Source of the DNA: Pseudonocardia benzenivorans CB1190
GTDB lineage: Bacteria > Actinomycetota > Actinomycetes > Mycobacteriales > Pseudonocardiaceae
Assembly: GCF_000196675.2 (NCBI RefSeq)
Contig: NC_015312.1
Span: 6,278,501 to 6,342,500 of the forward strand
Direction: 5' to 3'
DNA: 64,000 nt
Shown here: in pieces, positions 24,907-33,479 of the stretch
Layout of the letters: every line of letters starts with the position of its first letter
Position numbering within the stretch: the stretch's first letter is position 1
Notes under the pieces: generated by a model
The model's input: the letters and a program-made list of their open reading frames with translations, nothing else
What the model was told of the DNA's origin: nothing
Databases searched by the model: none
Translations under genes and position numbers: made by a program

Positions 24907-26097
24907 ATGCGGATCCGTTGGCGCAGCCCGATCCGAGGCCCGTGGTTGACCTCGGTGTTCGGTCTCGTGCTCCTGTGTGCCCTGCCGGTGGTCATCGTGA
25001 CGGGGCTGTTGGACTGGGTGGCGTACGGCTCGGGGTCGATCCCCGGCGACGTCGGTGGCCTGCACCTGCCGAGGTTCGACTGGCCGACGCGGCCGGCGTG
25101 GCTGTTCCGGCTCACCCAGGGTCTGCACGTGGGGCTCGGGATCGTCCTGGTCCCGGTGGTGCTCGCGAAGCTGTGGTCGGTGATCCCGAAGCTGTTCACC
25201 CGGCCCGACCGCGACCTGCTCAAGCTCGCCGAGCGCGGGACGCTCGTGCTCCTCGTCGGCGGGATCCTGTTCGAGATCGTCACCGGGCTGCTCAACATCC
25301 AGTACGACTACGTCTTCGGGTTCAGCTTCTACGCCGCGCACTACACCGGCGCGTGGGTGTTCATCGCGGGGTTCGTGCTGCACGTCGCGCTGAAGCTGCC
25401 GACGATGGTGCGCAGCCTGCGGTCGCGTTCGCTGCGCGCCGAGCTGCGGACCCCGCTCGCCGAGACCCGCCCCGAACCGCCGCACGACCTCGTCGCCCCC
25501 GAGCCCGCGCGCCCGACGATGAGCCGCCGCGGTGCGCTCGCGCTGGTGGGCGGTGGCTCGCTGCTGCTCGCCGGGCTCACGGTCGGCCAGACCCTCGACG
25601 GCCCGTTGCGCGCGACCGCCTTGCTCCTGCCCCGCGGCCGCACCGCCCCGGGCGACTTCCCCGTGAACCGGACGTTCGAGGCGTCCGCGATCGACGCCCG
25701 CGACGTCGGCGACTCCTGGCGGCTCGACCTCGGGAACGTCCGGCTGACCCGCGCCGAGCTGGCCGCGCTGCCCCAGCACACCGCCGAGCTGCCCATCGCG
25801 TGCGTCGAGGGCTGGTCCACCCAGCAGACCTGGAGCGGGGTGCGGCTGCGCGACCTCGCCGCCCTGGCCGGCGTCCCGAGCCCGTCGGGTGCCGACGTCC
25901 GGTCGGTCGAGAACGGGCCGTTCGCCCACGCCGCGCTGACCGCGGACCAGGTCCTCCATCCGGACGCCCTGCTCGCGCTGCGCGTCAACGGCGCAGACCT
26001 GTCCCCCGACCACGGCTACCCGGCCCGGGTCATCGTGCCCGCGCTGCCGGGCGTGCACTGCACGAAGTGGGTCGCCGCGATCGGGTTCGCCCGATGA
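24907..26097 (+). CDS. Cytochrome b561-like membrane domain fused to a sulfite-oxidase-type molybdopterin domain
   Basis: 396 residues. The N-terminal 190 residues have about four membrane helices with His residues in GLHVGLG, HYTGAWVF and VLHVAL that suit b-haem ligation. After a twin-Arg-like motif SRRGALALVGGG (near residue 210) comes an outward sulfite-oxidase-type molybdopterin domain with the Mo-ligand Cys in LPIACVEGWSTQQTW near residue 300. The design is like MsrP/MsrQ or nitrate-type systems in one chain: a membrane haem part passing electrons to a periplasmic Moco. Substrate unknown. The next gene overlaps by 4 bp. Confidence 0.85.
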   Translation: MRIRWRSPIRGPWLTSVFGLVLLCALPVVIVTGLLDWVAYGSGSIPGDVGGLHLPRFDWPTRPAWLFRLTQGLHVGLGIVLVPVVLAKLWSVIPKLFTRPDRDLLKLAERGTLVLLVGGILFEIVTGLLNIQYDYVFGFSFYAAHYTGAWVFIAGFVLHVALKLPTMVRSLRSRSLRAELRTPLAETRPEPPHDLVAPEPARPTMSRRGALALVGGGSLLLAGLTVGQTLDGPLRATALLLPRGRTAPGDFPVNRTFEASAIDARDVGDSWRLDLGNVRLTRAELAALPQHTAELPIACVEGWSTQQTWSGVRLRDLAALAGVPSPSGADVRSVENGPFAHAALTADQVLHPDALLALRVNGADLSPDHGYPARVIVPALPGVHCTKWVAAIGFAR

Positions 26098-26558
26098 GCG
26101 CGCCCGCGCCGACGCGGACACCGGTCCGCCTCGCGCAGGCCGTCGGTGTCCTCGGCTGCGTCGCACTCGCCGGGTACGCGGCGACGATCGTCGTGCGGGA
26201 CCCGACACTGCACCCGTCGATCCCCTGGATGCTGGTGTGGTTCGCCGGGGCCGTGCTGCTGCACGACCTCGTGCTGTTCCCGCTCTACGCCGCCGCGGAC
26301 CGCGCGCTGGCGCTGCTGCCCGCCACCCGGGTTCCGCTCGTCAACCACGTCCGGCTGCCGTTGCTCGGGGCGGGGCTCACGCTGCTGGTCTACCTGCCGG
26401 GGATCATCCGGCAGGGCGGCCCGGTGGTGCACGCCGCGACCGGGCTCGACCAGGAGCCGTTCCTGGCGCGCTGGCTGTGGCTGGTGCTCGCGATGGCGGG
26501 GGTGTCGGCGCTGGTGTGGGTCGTGCGGGTCACCAGACGGTCAGCAGCAGATGGTTGA
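26094..26558 (+). CDS. Four-helix membrane protein cotranscribed with the molybdopterin oxidoreductase
   Basis: 154 residues with four predicted membrane helices (about residues 13-31, 45-65, 85-103, 130-148). The loop HDLVLFPLYAAADR after helix 2 carries a His. I do not recognise a family name; similar proteins accompany this oxidoreductase. The ATG overlaps the previous stop by 4 bp, so the two proteins are made together. Its 3' end overlaps the convergent membrane protein gene by 29 bp. Confidence 0.7.
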   Translation: MSAPAPTRTPVRLAQAVGVLGCVALAGYAATIVVRDPTLHPSIPWMLVWFAGAVLLHDLVLFPLYAAADRALALLPATRVPLVNHVRLPLLGAGLTLLVYLPGIIRQGGPVVHAATGLDQEPFLARWLWLVLAMAGVSALVWVVRVTRRSAADG

Positions 26559-27879
26559 CGGCCAGGGCCAGCAGGGCCTGGGCGAGCAGCCATCGCCGCG
26601 GGTGCGGCAACGTCCCGCAGGCCAGGACCGCCCACACCACGAACGGCAGCCAGATCCGCTCGACCTCGGCCTTCGACATCCCTGACAGGTCCGCCAGCAG
26701 GATCGCCGCCGTCGCGGCGCCGACGAGCAGCAGGGCTGCCCGCGGCAGCGCGGGCGCCCGCCGCAGCGCCGCGACGGCGGCGGGCCCGAGGGCGAACGCC
26801 GCGGCCGCCAGGTTCGCCCAGACGAAGTAGGCGTAGGGCCGGCTCGCGGCGATGCTCGCGGCGTAGATCACCTTGACGTCGGCGTACCCGGTGAACCACC
26901 AGAACCCGGCCGCGGTGAACCCCGCGACGACGACGAGCACCCCGACCAGGGCCGGCCCGACAACCCACCACCGGCGCGTCGCGACCACGACGGCGAGCGG
27001 CAGCAGCGCGCCGAGGACCAGCCCGTAGGACAGGTACAGCGCGTACCCGAGGACGAGTCCCGCGCCGGTGGCGGCGGCCGTCGAGGCGAGCCCGCGGCGG
27101 ACCGTCGCGACCGCCAGCAGCGCGACGCCCCAGGCCAGCCAGCCCGCGAACAGCCCGTCGGCCGACACCCCGACCCACACCGCGCCGGGGAGCAGCACCG
27201 AGAACGGCAGCACCCGCCTCGCGAGGTCCTCGTGTCCCAGGGCGCGCACCGTGACCGCGACCGCCGCGGCCGCCGACGACCCCACGACCATCACGACGAC
27301 GCCCACCGCGCCGCCGGAGCCGAGGCCGATCCGGTCCAGCGCCGCGAACAGCAGGAACGCCCCGGCGGGGTGCCCGCCCACGTGCGTCGTCCAGAACCAC
27401 GTCTGCCCCGGGTCGACGGCGGTGGTGAGGATGTGGTCGGAGAACACCCGCAGCATCGGCCCGATGCCGCCGAGCGCCGTCACCCGCGGTACGTCGTGCA
27501 GGTACTCCTGGGAGCTCGTCAGCCGCTCGACGATCCCGCGCTGCCAGCCGTCGACGAGCGCCAGCGCCATGGTCCACACGAACGCGGTGCCCCACGCCAG
27601 CCAGAGCAGCGGCCGCCACCGCAGCCGGTCCGCGACCTGCGGCCCCCACACCACGACGGCGACGGCGACGACGAGGGCCCCCGGCGTCCCGGGTCCGACG
27701 TGCGGCAGCCACTCCGCCAGCAGCGGCGGCCAGCCGAGGAAGATGTCGACGCCCTCGTCGAGCAGCCGCCTGCCGACGTAGGCCGAGGCCGCGACCAGCA
27801 CCACCACGGCCCCGACCACGAGTGCGTCGGCCCGCCCACCTGCTCGCACCGCGGCACGTCGCTCGCGCGTGTCAGTCAC
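26530..27879 (-). CDS. Polytopic membrane protein, GT-C-like (glycosyltransferase family 87/mannosyltransferase type)
   Basis: 449 residues with about 11 membrane helices. The first outside loop holds conserved residues QEYLHDVPR and HVGGHPAGAFLLFAALDR, the pattern of GT-C fold lipid-linked sugar transferases, although a clean acidic DxD or DE motif is not obvious. It may act in the same glycan pathway as the GT2/epimerase genes. GTG start at 27879. The last 29 bp overlap the end of the opposite gene. Confidence 0.65.
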   Translation of the reverse strand: MTDTRERRAAVRAGGRADALVVGAVVVLVAASAYVGRRLLDEGVDIFLGWPPLLAEWLPHVGPGTPGALVVAVAVVVWGPQVADRLRWRPLLWLAWGTAFVWTMALALVDGWQRGIVERLTSSQEYLHDVPRVTALGGIGPMLRVFSDHILTTAVDPGQTWFWTTHVGGHPAGAFLLFAALDRIGLGSGGAVGVVVMVVGSSAAAAVAVTVRALGHEDLARRVLPFSVLLPGAVWVGVSADGLFAGWLAWGVALLAVATVRRGLASTAAATGAGLVLGYALYLSYGLVLGALLPLAVVVATRRWWVVGPALVGVLVVVAGFTAAGFWWFTGYADVKVIYAASIAASRPYAYFVWANLAAAAFALGPAAVAALRRAPALPRAALLLVGAATAAILLADLSGMSKAEVERIWLPFVVWAVLACGTLPHPRRWLLAQALLALAVNHLLLTVW

Positions 27880-27967
27880 CCGCCGACGCTATCGGCGCCG
27901 CCGACGCCCGACCCTTACGAGATCGAGACGCTCCGCGGCCGGCGGTGCCACCCCACGCCCGCAGTGA

Positions 27968-29392
27968 TCAGGCGCTCGCCACCAGGGGAGGCACCCGGGT
28001 GTGGAAGTCGGTGCAGCGCTGGAACGCCGCGGCGACCCGCAGGAGCGTCGCCTCGGCGAACGGCTTCCCGATCAGCTGGACGCCGATGGGCAGGCCGGCG
28101 TCGTCGAACCCGCACGGGACGCTGATCGCCGGCAGCCCGGTCAGTGACGGCAGCCCGGTGAACTGCATGATCGCCGAGAGCATGTCCTCGCGGACGCCCT
28201 CGTCGATCTCGACCTCGACCTCGCCGAGCGCGGTGGCCGTGAACGGCAACGTCGGGCAGGCCAGCACGTCGGCACGGGCCAGCGCGGCGAGGGTCTGGCG
28301 ACGCAGCAGCGCCCGGTAGCGCTGGGCCTGCAGGTACTGCGTCGCGAGCAGCAACTCGCCGGCCTCGAGCAGCAGCCGGACGTCGTCGCCGTAGTCGTCG
28401 GGCCGTTCGCGCAGCCACCGCTGGTGGTAGGTGCTCGGTTCGGCGGCCTCCACCGTCAGCTGGGCCGAGATGTTTCCCTCGATGTCGTCGACCACCACGT
28501 CGACGACCCGGGCGCCCGCGTCGTCGAGCCTGCTCAACGCGCCCCGCACGGCCTTCTCGACGGGCGCCTGGACGTGGTGCAGCGAGTAGCCCTCGATGAG
28601 GCCGATCCGCAAACCGTCGACACCCAGGTCGAGGTCGCGGGTGTAGTCCTCACCGGAGCGGTCGGCGGACCCGGCGTCGGCGGGGTCGTGGCCCGCGAGG
28701 ACGCCGAACATCACCGCACAGTCGGCCGCCGTGCGGGCCATGGGGCCGACGGTGTCCATGCTCCACGCGAGCGGGACGACGCCGGCGTTGCTGACCCGCC
28801 CGATGGTGGGCCGCAGCCCGGTCACCCCGTTGAGGGCGGACGGCAGGCGGATCGAGCCACCGGTGTCGGTGCCCAGGGCGCCGAAGCAGGACCGGGTCGC
28901 CACCGCGACACCCGAGCCGCCGCTCGACCCGCCCGGCATCCGCGAGGTGTCCCAGGGGTTGGTGACGAACCCGTAGTGCGGGTTGGCCGACGTGCCGCCC
29001 CACGCGAACTCGTGCAGGTTCGTCTTGCCGATGATGATCGCGCCCGCCGAACGCAGCCGCTCGGTGACGGTGGCGTCGGCCTCCGGGTGGTGGTCGGCGA
29101 GCACCTTGCTCCCGGCGGTGGTGCGCCGGCCGCGGACGGAGATGTTGTCCTTCAACGCGATCGGTACACCGTGCAGCGGGCCGAGCCGGTGCCCTGCCGC
29201 GATCATGGTCTCGCTGGCGCGGGCGACGGCGAGGGCGTCGTCGGCGAACACCGAGATGTAGGCGTTGGTCTGCTCGATCGACTCGATGCGCCGCAGCGCC
29301 GCCTCCACCAGTTCGACCGGCGAGACCCGGCGGTCGGCCACGAGCGCGGCGGTCTCGGTCAGGCTGCGGTCGAGCAGCTCGTCGTCGCTCAC
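27968..29392 (-). CDS. Amidase (amidase-signature family) of the nitrile pathway
   Basis: 474 residues. The Ser-cisSer-Lys triad is complete: Lys in IALKDNISVRG (near residue 75), cis-Ser in the GGSSGGSG loop (near 150) and nucleophile Ser in DTGGSIRLPS. It hydrolyses the amide made by nitrile hydratase to the acid plus ammonia. It is the last gene of the NHase operon, and its GTG start overlaps the stop of the AtzG/GatC-like gene by 4 bp (GTGA). That tight coupling supports a two-subunit enzyme similar to AtzE-AtzG or GatA-GatC. Confidence 0.93.
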   Translation of the reverse strand: MSDDELLDRSLTETAALVADRRVSPVELVEAALRRIESIEQTNAYISVFADDALAVARASETMIAAGHRLGPLHGVPIALKDNISVRGRRTTAGSKVLADHHPEADATVTERLRSAGAIIIGKTNLHEFAWGGTSANPHYGFVTNPWDTSRMPGGSSGGSGVAVATRSCFGALGTDTGGSIRLPSALNGVTGLRPTIGRVSNAGVVPLAWSMDTVGPMARTAADCAVMFGVLAGHDPADAGSADRSGEDYTRDLDLGVDGLRIGLIEGYSLHHVQAPVEKAVRGALSRLDDAGARVVDVVVDDIEGNISAQLTVEAAEPSTYHQRWLRERPDDYGDDVRLLLEAGELLLATQYLQAQRYRALLRRQTLAALARADVLACPTLPFTATALGEVEVEIDEGVREDMLSAIMQFTGLPSLTGLPAISVPCGFDDAGLPIGVQLIGKPFAEATLLRVAAAFQRCTDFHTRVPPLVASA

Positions 29393-29631
29393 GCGCCGGT
29401 CCCTCCGTCCTCGTCGTGGTCGGCGGGACCCTGGGTGAACACGACCGCGGGCATGAGGTCGCACACGTCGTCGGACTGCATGCGGGTGCTGAGCGCGTTG
29501 GCCGCCGGCACCCAGGCCGCGAGCAGCGCCGTGACCTCGGCGACCCGCGCCTCGGGCAGCGGCAGGCCGGCGAGCGCGGCCGCGGCCCGCACGGTGTCCG
29601 GGGTGATCGCGGTGCCGGGGACGTCGGTCAC
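29389..29631 (-). CDS. AtzG/GatC-like small amidase subunit
   Basis: 80 residues. The N-terminal half (ITPDTVRAAAALAGLPLPEARVAEV) has the spacing of GatC and AtzG helices that pack on the amidase. The C-terminal part (MPAVVFTQGPADHDEDG) resembles the extended stretch that runs along the partner. It is flanked by GTGA overlaps on both sides, between the NHase accessory gene and the amidase. Nitrile operons do not usually carry such a subunit, so this is a departure from the Rhodococcus arrangement. Confidence 0.7.
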   Translation of the reverse strand: MTDVPGTAITPDTVRAAAALAGLPLPEARVAEVTALLAAWVPAANALSTRMQSDDVCDLMPAVVFTQGPADHDEDGGTGA

Positions 29632-30056
29632 CGGTCGCCGCCCGCGACGACCGCGACCGGCTCGCGCACGGCGTGCTGGTGCATGTAGTTGGCGGGCAGC
29701 GCGAGGATCTCCGCGGCACGCGCGTCGACCTCGTCGCGGGTCGCCCAGCCCTTGCTGCGGGCGAGCTGCTCGAGCGCGGCCATCCAGCGCTCGTAGTAGC
29801 TCCACTGGTCCAGGTCCGTCTGCTGGGACTCCCACGTGCGGATGGCCTCGATCAGCGCCCGCTGGAACTCCTCCCAGGGGAACCCCAGCTCCTCGTGCAG
29901 CGCCACCGTCATGCTGAAGGCGCGGATCTCCCAGGAGTGGTCGAACGCGACGTCTCCCGAGCGGCGCGGGATGCGGTCCCCGAAAGGCAGGACGTCGACG
30001 AGCGAGTCGACGCGCGACCTCGTCTCCGGCTGCGGACGCGAGCTGATGCGCTCCAC
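29628..30056 (-). CDS. Nitrile hydratase accessory protein (metallochaperone-like, P14K/NhlE type)
   Basis: 142 residues, homologous to the N-terminal half of the NHase beta subunit: FDHSWEIRAFSMTVALHE, FPWEEFQRALIEAIR and YERWMAALEQLA. In Co-type enzymes such proteins carry cobalt and the alpha subunit into the holoenzyme by subunit swapping and promote oxidation of the claw cysteines. GTG start at 30056, 4 bp after the alpha-subunit stop. It overlaps the next gene by 4 bp. Confidence 0.88.
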   Translation of the reverse strand: MERISSRPQPETRSRVDSLVDVLPFGDRIPRRSGDVAFDHSWEIRAFSMTVALHEELGFPWEEFQRALIEAIRTWESQQTDLDQWSYYERWMAALEQLARSKGWATRDEVDARAAEILALPANYMHQHAVREPVAVVAGGDR

Positions 30057-30060
30057 CGGC

Positions 30061-30690
30061 TCAGACCTCCGCCGTGACGGCGTCCGGGCTCAGCGCGGCG
30101 GTGACCCCGATCAGGGAGTCGCGGGTGACGAGCGCGGCGAGCTGTTCCTCGGTGAAGCCGTCGGTGCCCTCGGGTCGCTCGGGCAGCACCCAGTACCGCA
30201 GCTCGGCGCTGGAGTCCCAGACCCTGATCTCGACGCTCTCGGGCAGCTCGAAGCCGAACTCCGCCATCACACCGCGCGGGTCGCGCACCGCCCGCGAGCG
30301 GTAGGCCGGGTACTTGTACCAGTTCGGCGGCAGCCCCAGCACGGGCCACGGGTAGCACGAGCAGAGCGTGCACACGACGATGTTGTGCACCTCGTCGGTG
30401 TTCTCCAGGACGATCATCTCCTCGCCCTGCATGCCGCCGATGCCCAGTTCCTTGCAGGCGGCGGTGGCATCGGCGAGCAGCCGGGCCTTGAAGTCCGCGT
30501 CGACCCAGGCGCGGGCGGTGACCTTCGCGCCCAGCTGGGGACCGACCTCGTTCTCGTACACCGAGGACATGTAGTCGATCGCGTCGGAGCCGATCAGCCC
30601 CTTCTCGACCAGGATGGCCTCCAGCGCCTTCACCCGGGCCGCGATGAGGTCGTCCTTACCGGGTGCGGAGTGGTCGTGCTCGAGAGACAT
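30061..30690 (-). CDS. nthA: Nitrile hydratase alpha subunit, cobalt type
   Basis: 209 residues, complete. The metal claw VCTLCSC gives Cys107, Cys110 and Cys112; Thr in the second place (CTLCSC) marks the Co(III) type, while iron enzymes have Ser. The following YPWPVLGLPPNWYK is invariant in the family. With the beta subunit it hydrates nitriles to amides in the cytoplasm. ATG at 30690 is preceded by GAAGG; the gap to the beta gene is 41 bp. Confidence 0.96.
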   Translation of the reverse strand: MSLEHDHSAPGKDDLIAARVKALEAILVEKGLIGSDAIDYMSSVYENEVGPQLGAKVTARAWVDADFKARLLADATAACKELGIGGMQGEEMIVLENTDEVHNIVVCTLCSCYPWPVLGLPPNWYKYPAYRSRAVRDPRGVMAEFGFELPESVEIRVWDSSAELRYWVLPERPEGTDGFTEEQLAALVTRDSLIGVTAALSPDAVTAEV

Positions 30691-30731
30691 GGGAAACCTT
30701 CGTTCGTCGTGGTCGGACGGGTCGGCGCGCG

Positions 30732-31412
30732 TCAGGCGCTGGTGAGGTAGGGCTCCCACAGGTCGATGTGGACGACCGAGTTGGCCGCACCGGGCTCGTC
30801 GCCCCAGAGCTCCTGTGAGGTGAACCGGACCGTGTACAGGTGGTGCGGGTCCTCCCCCAGTCCGAGCGCGTTGCTGTCGGGGTAGACGTAGGCGCCGTGC
30901 GCGGCGACGACCTCGCCGACGCGGCCGCGCACGTAGCCGGCCCGGCGGGTGTGGGTGGTCGAGACCTGCGGCAGGACGCGCACCGTGTCGCCGACGTCGT
31001 ACTTCGCCGGGGCGTCCGTCTCGCGGCGGTAGTCGTCGCCGGTCGGGATCAGCTGCTCCAGCGTCGCCACCATGTCGGGCTTGGCCGCCTTCGGCGCGGA
31101 CTCCTGCGGGTTCTCCAGGTAGTGCTGCGTGCGGCGCTGCAGGTCCTCGGGATCGATGATCCCGGCCTCGGTGCCGTAGTGGATCATCGAGTGCAGCCAG
31201 TGCTCGTAGTAGGTGGCCTGCAGGTACTCCGCGGGCGGGATCTGTTCCATCCCGGAGCGGAACTGGTCGAGGTTGAACGCACCCGCCATCGCCATCGCCG
31301 GGAACATGACCAGGATCGACCGCTCCCAGTCGTAGTGGAAGACCGGCTCGTCCGGCTCGGGGTTGATCGCGCCCAGCCCGTGGCGGCCGCCGAGATCGTG
31401 CACACCGTCCAT
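30732..31412 (-). CDS. nthB: Nitrile hydratase beta subunit
   Basis: 226 residues, complete. It begins MDGVHDLGGRHG, the family's fixed N-terminus, and contains YYEHWLHSMIHYG and the C-terminal SH3-like barrel from PAKYDVGDTVRVLP. The order beta then alpha is the Rhodococcus/Pseudonocardia cobalt-type order. A 16-bp palindrome lies about 60 bp upstream within the presumed promoter spacer. A decayed second copy of this N-terminus is found at 37804. Confidence 0.96.
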   Translation of the reverse strand: MDGVHDLGGRHGLGAINPEPDEPVFHYDWERSILVMFPAMAMAGAFNLDQFRSGMEQIPPAEYLQATYYEHWLHSMIHYGTEAGIIDPEDLQRRTQHYLENPQESAPKAAKPDMVATLEQLIPTGDDYRRETDAPAKYDVGDTVRVLPQVSTTHTRRAGYVRGRVGEVVAAHGAYVYPDSNALGLGEDPHHLYTVRFTSQELWGDEPGAANSVVHIDLWEPYLTSA

Positions 31413-31472
31413 GTCGCAGATGCCCTCCCGTCGCGCTGTGTCGGTGGGACACTAGCGACTCATGGAGAATAT

Positions 31473-31488
31473 GTCGACACTTATCGAC
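31473..31488. promoter_or_regulatory. NHase operator, site A
   Basis: GTCGACACTTATCGAC; arms GTCGA/TCGAC. On the minus strand it sits between a possible -35 TTGATG and -10 TATTCT (18-bp spacer), 60 bp before nthB. Near-identical sites are at 33395-33410 and 39050-39065. Confidence 0.72.
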
Positions 31489-31550
31489 GCATCAACGACG
31501 CGATGCGCGGCGCCCGCTCCCGGACGGACGGCGACGGGGCCGGCGCGAGG

Positions 31551-32987
31551 TCACCCGGCCTCGTCGAACACGTGCAACGCACCCGCGCGCACCTCGGCCA
31601 GGTACAGCGGCGGAACCAGCAGGTCGCGGGCGCCGACGCCGGTGCCGCCACGGCCCCCGCGGTGCTGGAGCAGCGCCCGGCGCTGCGACCGGGCACCGGC
31701 GTCCGGGTCCCGCCGCACCGCCTGCGCGTACTGGTGGATCGCCTCGTACACGGTCTCGGAGAGGGTCGAGATCGGCGGCGCCCACCGCCCGTACGCATCC
31801 TGGTAACGGGTGAGGAGCTCACCTGCCCCGGTCGCGGGCCCGTCCTGGAAGTACGCCAGCGCCGTCCAGATGCCCTCGGCGGCCGAGCCGATGTGCGCAC
31901 ACGTCGACTCGTCCATGACCAGCGACATCCGGCTGACCGACGACCGCAGACCGGCTGCGGCGCACTGGCGCTGGAACTCCACCTCGTCCGACCCGACCAG
32001 CGAGGACATGACGATCTCGGCGCCGGACCGTTGGATCTTCTCGATGACCGGTCCGAAGTCGCTGGTCCCGAGAGGGGTGAACGTCTCGCCGACCACCCGC
32101 CCGCGCATCGCGGGCACCACCGAGCGCGCCGCCTCGTGCGCGCCGTAGGACCAGCTGTACCCCTCGCCGACCAGGTACCAGCCCCGCCCGCCGGTGCTCT
32201 GCACGAGCCGCCGGGCAACGGCCTCGATCTGTGCCGAGGGCTGCTCCCCGAGCCGCAGTACCGACGCCGTGTCGTGCGTCCCGCGCTCGTTCATCACGGG
32301 CTGGACGAGCAGCACGTCGTCGGCGCGCGTGACGTCCTCGATCGCGGCGAAGCTGCTCGACGTGGTGCAGGCGAAGATGGCGCGACAGCCCGCTCGGACG
32401 AGACGGCGCGCCTCCGCGGCGGCGACCTCGGGGTCCGTGGCGTCGTCGACGACGAGCAGCTCGAGCCGCCGGCCGTCGAGCCCGCCGTCCCGGTTCACCT
32501 CGTCGACGGCCAGCTCGGCCAGGTACTCCGTGGCCATCGAGTAGATCGCCGCCGGCCCGGACTTGCTGGTCACGACCCCGATCCGGACGGCGTCCGGACG
32601 CACCGGGGGGACGGACAGCACCCCACCGGTGTGCCGGACGAGCCACTCGAGGCCCGAGTTCGACACGTCGGCCCGCACGCGAAGGCGCGTGCGGCTCCTG
32701 CCCAACTTCTCGAACGTGAGTTTCAGCCGCCCGCGCCAGGGTTGCGCGTGCTCGATGACGACCATCGCGTCCGGCCGGACGGCCGACAGTCTGCCCAGGA
32801 GCTCGACCTCGTAGCGCTGGGTGTCCGGCCCCACCGGGAGCGTCAGCCGGACCGCGGCGCCGACCGAGAGGGACTCGCACCGCGCACCGAAGAGCCAGCT
32901 GCCCGACTCCGGCCTGCCGAACATCCGGTAGACCTCGTGGGCAGCCAGCTCGACGACCGACTCGGCGGTCAGGGTCGTGCTCGTCAC
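31551..32987 (-). CDS. Amide-sensor protein: SRPBCC domain fused to an AmiC-like periplasmic-binding fold
   Basis: 478 residues. The first 120 or so form an SRPBCC/START-like domain (VVELAAHEVYRMFGRPESG...). From about residue 135 (VRIGVVTSKSGPAAIYSMAT) begins a type I periplasmic-binding fold of the AmiC/NhhC/NhlC group, with VDEVNRDGGLDGRRLELLVVDD and SSLVGSDEVEFQRQ. No signal peptide is present, so it is a cytoplasmic sensor. In Rhodococcus nitrile clusters the AmiC-like protein senses amides and relieves repression. Here it lies between arsR and nthB, the matching place. The N-terminal SRPBCC addition is not part of the known proteins. GTG start at 32987. Confidence 0.85.
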   Translation of the reverse strand: MTSTTLTAESVVELAAHEVYRMFGRPESGSWLFGARCESLSVGAAVRLTLPVGPDTQRYEVELLGRLSAVRPDAMVVIEHAQPWRGRLKLTFEKLGRSRTRLRVRADVSNSGLEWLVRHTGGVLSVPPVRPDAVRIGVVTSKSGPAAIYSMATEYLAELAVDEVNRDGGLDGRRLELLVVDDATDPEVAAAEARRLVRAGCRAIFACTTSSSFAAIEDVTRADDVLLVQPVMNERGTHDTASVLRLGEQPSAQIEAVARRLVQSTGGRGWYLVGEGYSWSYGAHEAARSVVPAMRGRVVGETFTPLGTSDFGPVIEKIQRSGAEIVMSSLVGSDEVEFQRQCAAAGLRSSVSRMSLVMDESTCAHIGSAAEGIWTALAYFQDGPATGAGELLTRYQDAYGRWAPPISTLSETVYEAIHQYAQAVRRDPDAGARSQRRALLQHRGGRGGTGVGARDLLVPPLYLAEVRAGALHVFDEAG

Positions 32988-33028
32988 GACCGGGCAGATC
33001 TCATCGCGCCTGCCTCATCCCGGGCGGG

Positions 33029-33376
33029 TCAACCAGTGTCGTGGTGGAACTCGTCGGGCGAGTCTGCCTGTGCCGCAGCCCCACTGTCGAGCCGCACCCC
33101 GTCCTGGAGCAGGCTCTGCAGGAAGCGGAAGGCGTCGCGCACGGAGCCCTCCGTGTCGACCGAGTAGTAGCGATGACGGCCTTCCCGGCGCTCGATCACC
33201 GCCCCTGACGTGCGCAGGATGCGCAGGTGGCTCGAGACCGTACTGCGGCTGACCACGCCCACCTGCTCCGCGAGCTGGCCGGCCGTGAGCTCTCCGCCGT
33301 CGCCGAGCGCTGCCAGGATCCGCCGCCTTACGCGGTCGGACAGCGCGTCGAAGGCGAGGTTCTCGTTGACCGTCAC
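33029..33376 (-). CDS. ArsR family regulator (NhlD-like) of the nitrile operon
   Basis: 115 residues. Winged helix: FDALSDRVRRRILAAL, QLAEQVGVVSRSTVSSHLRIL, then the wing ERREGRHRYYSV. The canonical CVC metal site is absent, so it should not be a metal sensor; NhlD of the Rhodococcus L-NHase cluster is also ArsR-like. The GTG at 33376 is chosen because TTGACA (33404-33409) and TATCGT (33383-33388) form a promoter that would give a leaderless message starting there. An in-frame ATG at 33418 would place the operator inside the gene. Confidence 0.86.
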   Translation of the reverse strand: MTVNENLAFDALSDRVRRRILAALGDGGELTAGQLAEQVGVVSRSTVSSHLRILRTSGAVIERREGRHRYYSVDTEGSVRDAFRFLQSLLQDGVRLDSGAAAQADSPDEFHHDTG

Positions 33377-33394
33377 GCCACCACGATAGCAACC

Positions 33395-33410
33395 GTCGAT
33401 AAGTGTCAAC
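33395..33410. promoter_or_regulatory. NHase-type operator, site C (arsR promoter)
   Basis: Plus strand GTCGATAAGTGTCAAC; on the coding strand GTTGACACTTATCGAC. It overlaps a perfect -35 TTGACA, so binding would shut off arsR itself. 15 of 16 bases equal site A. Confidence 0.72.
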
Positions 33411-33479
33411 ACGTTCATTCGACAATCACCTGCCGCAGCGGACGGCTCCGGCCGCCGCAGTCCGCCTCCGGGGCCCGCG

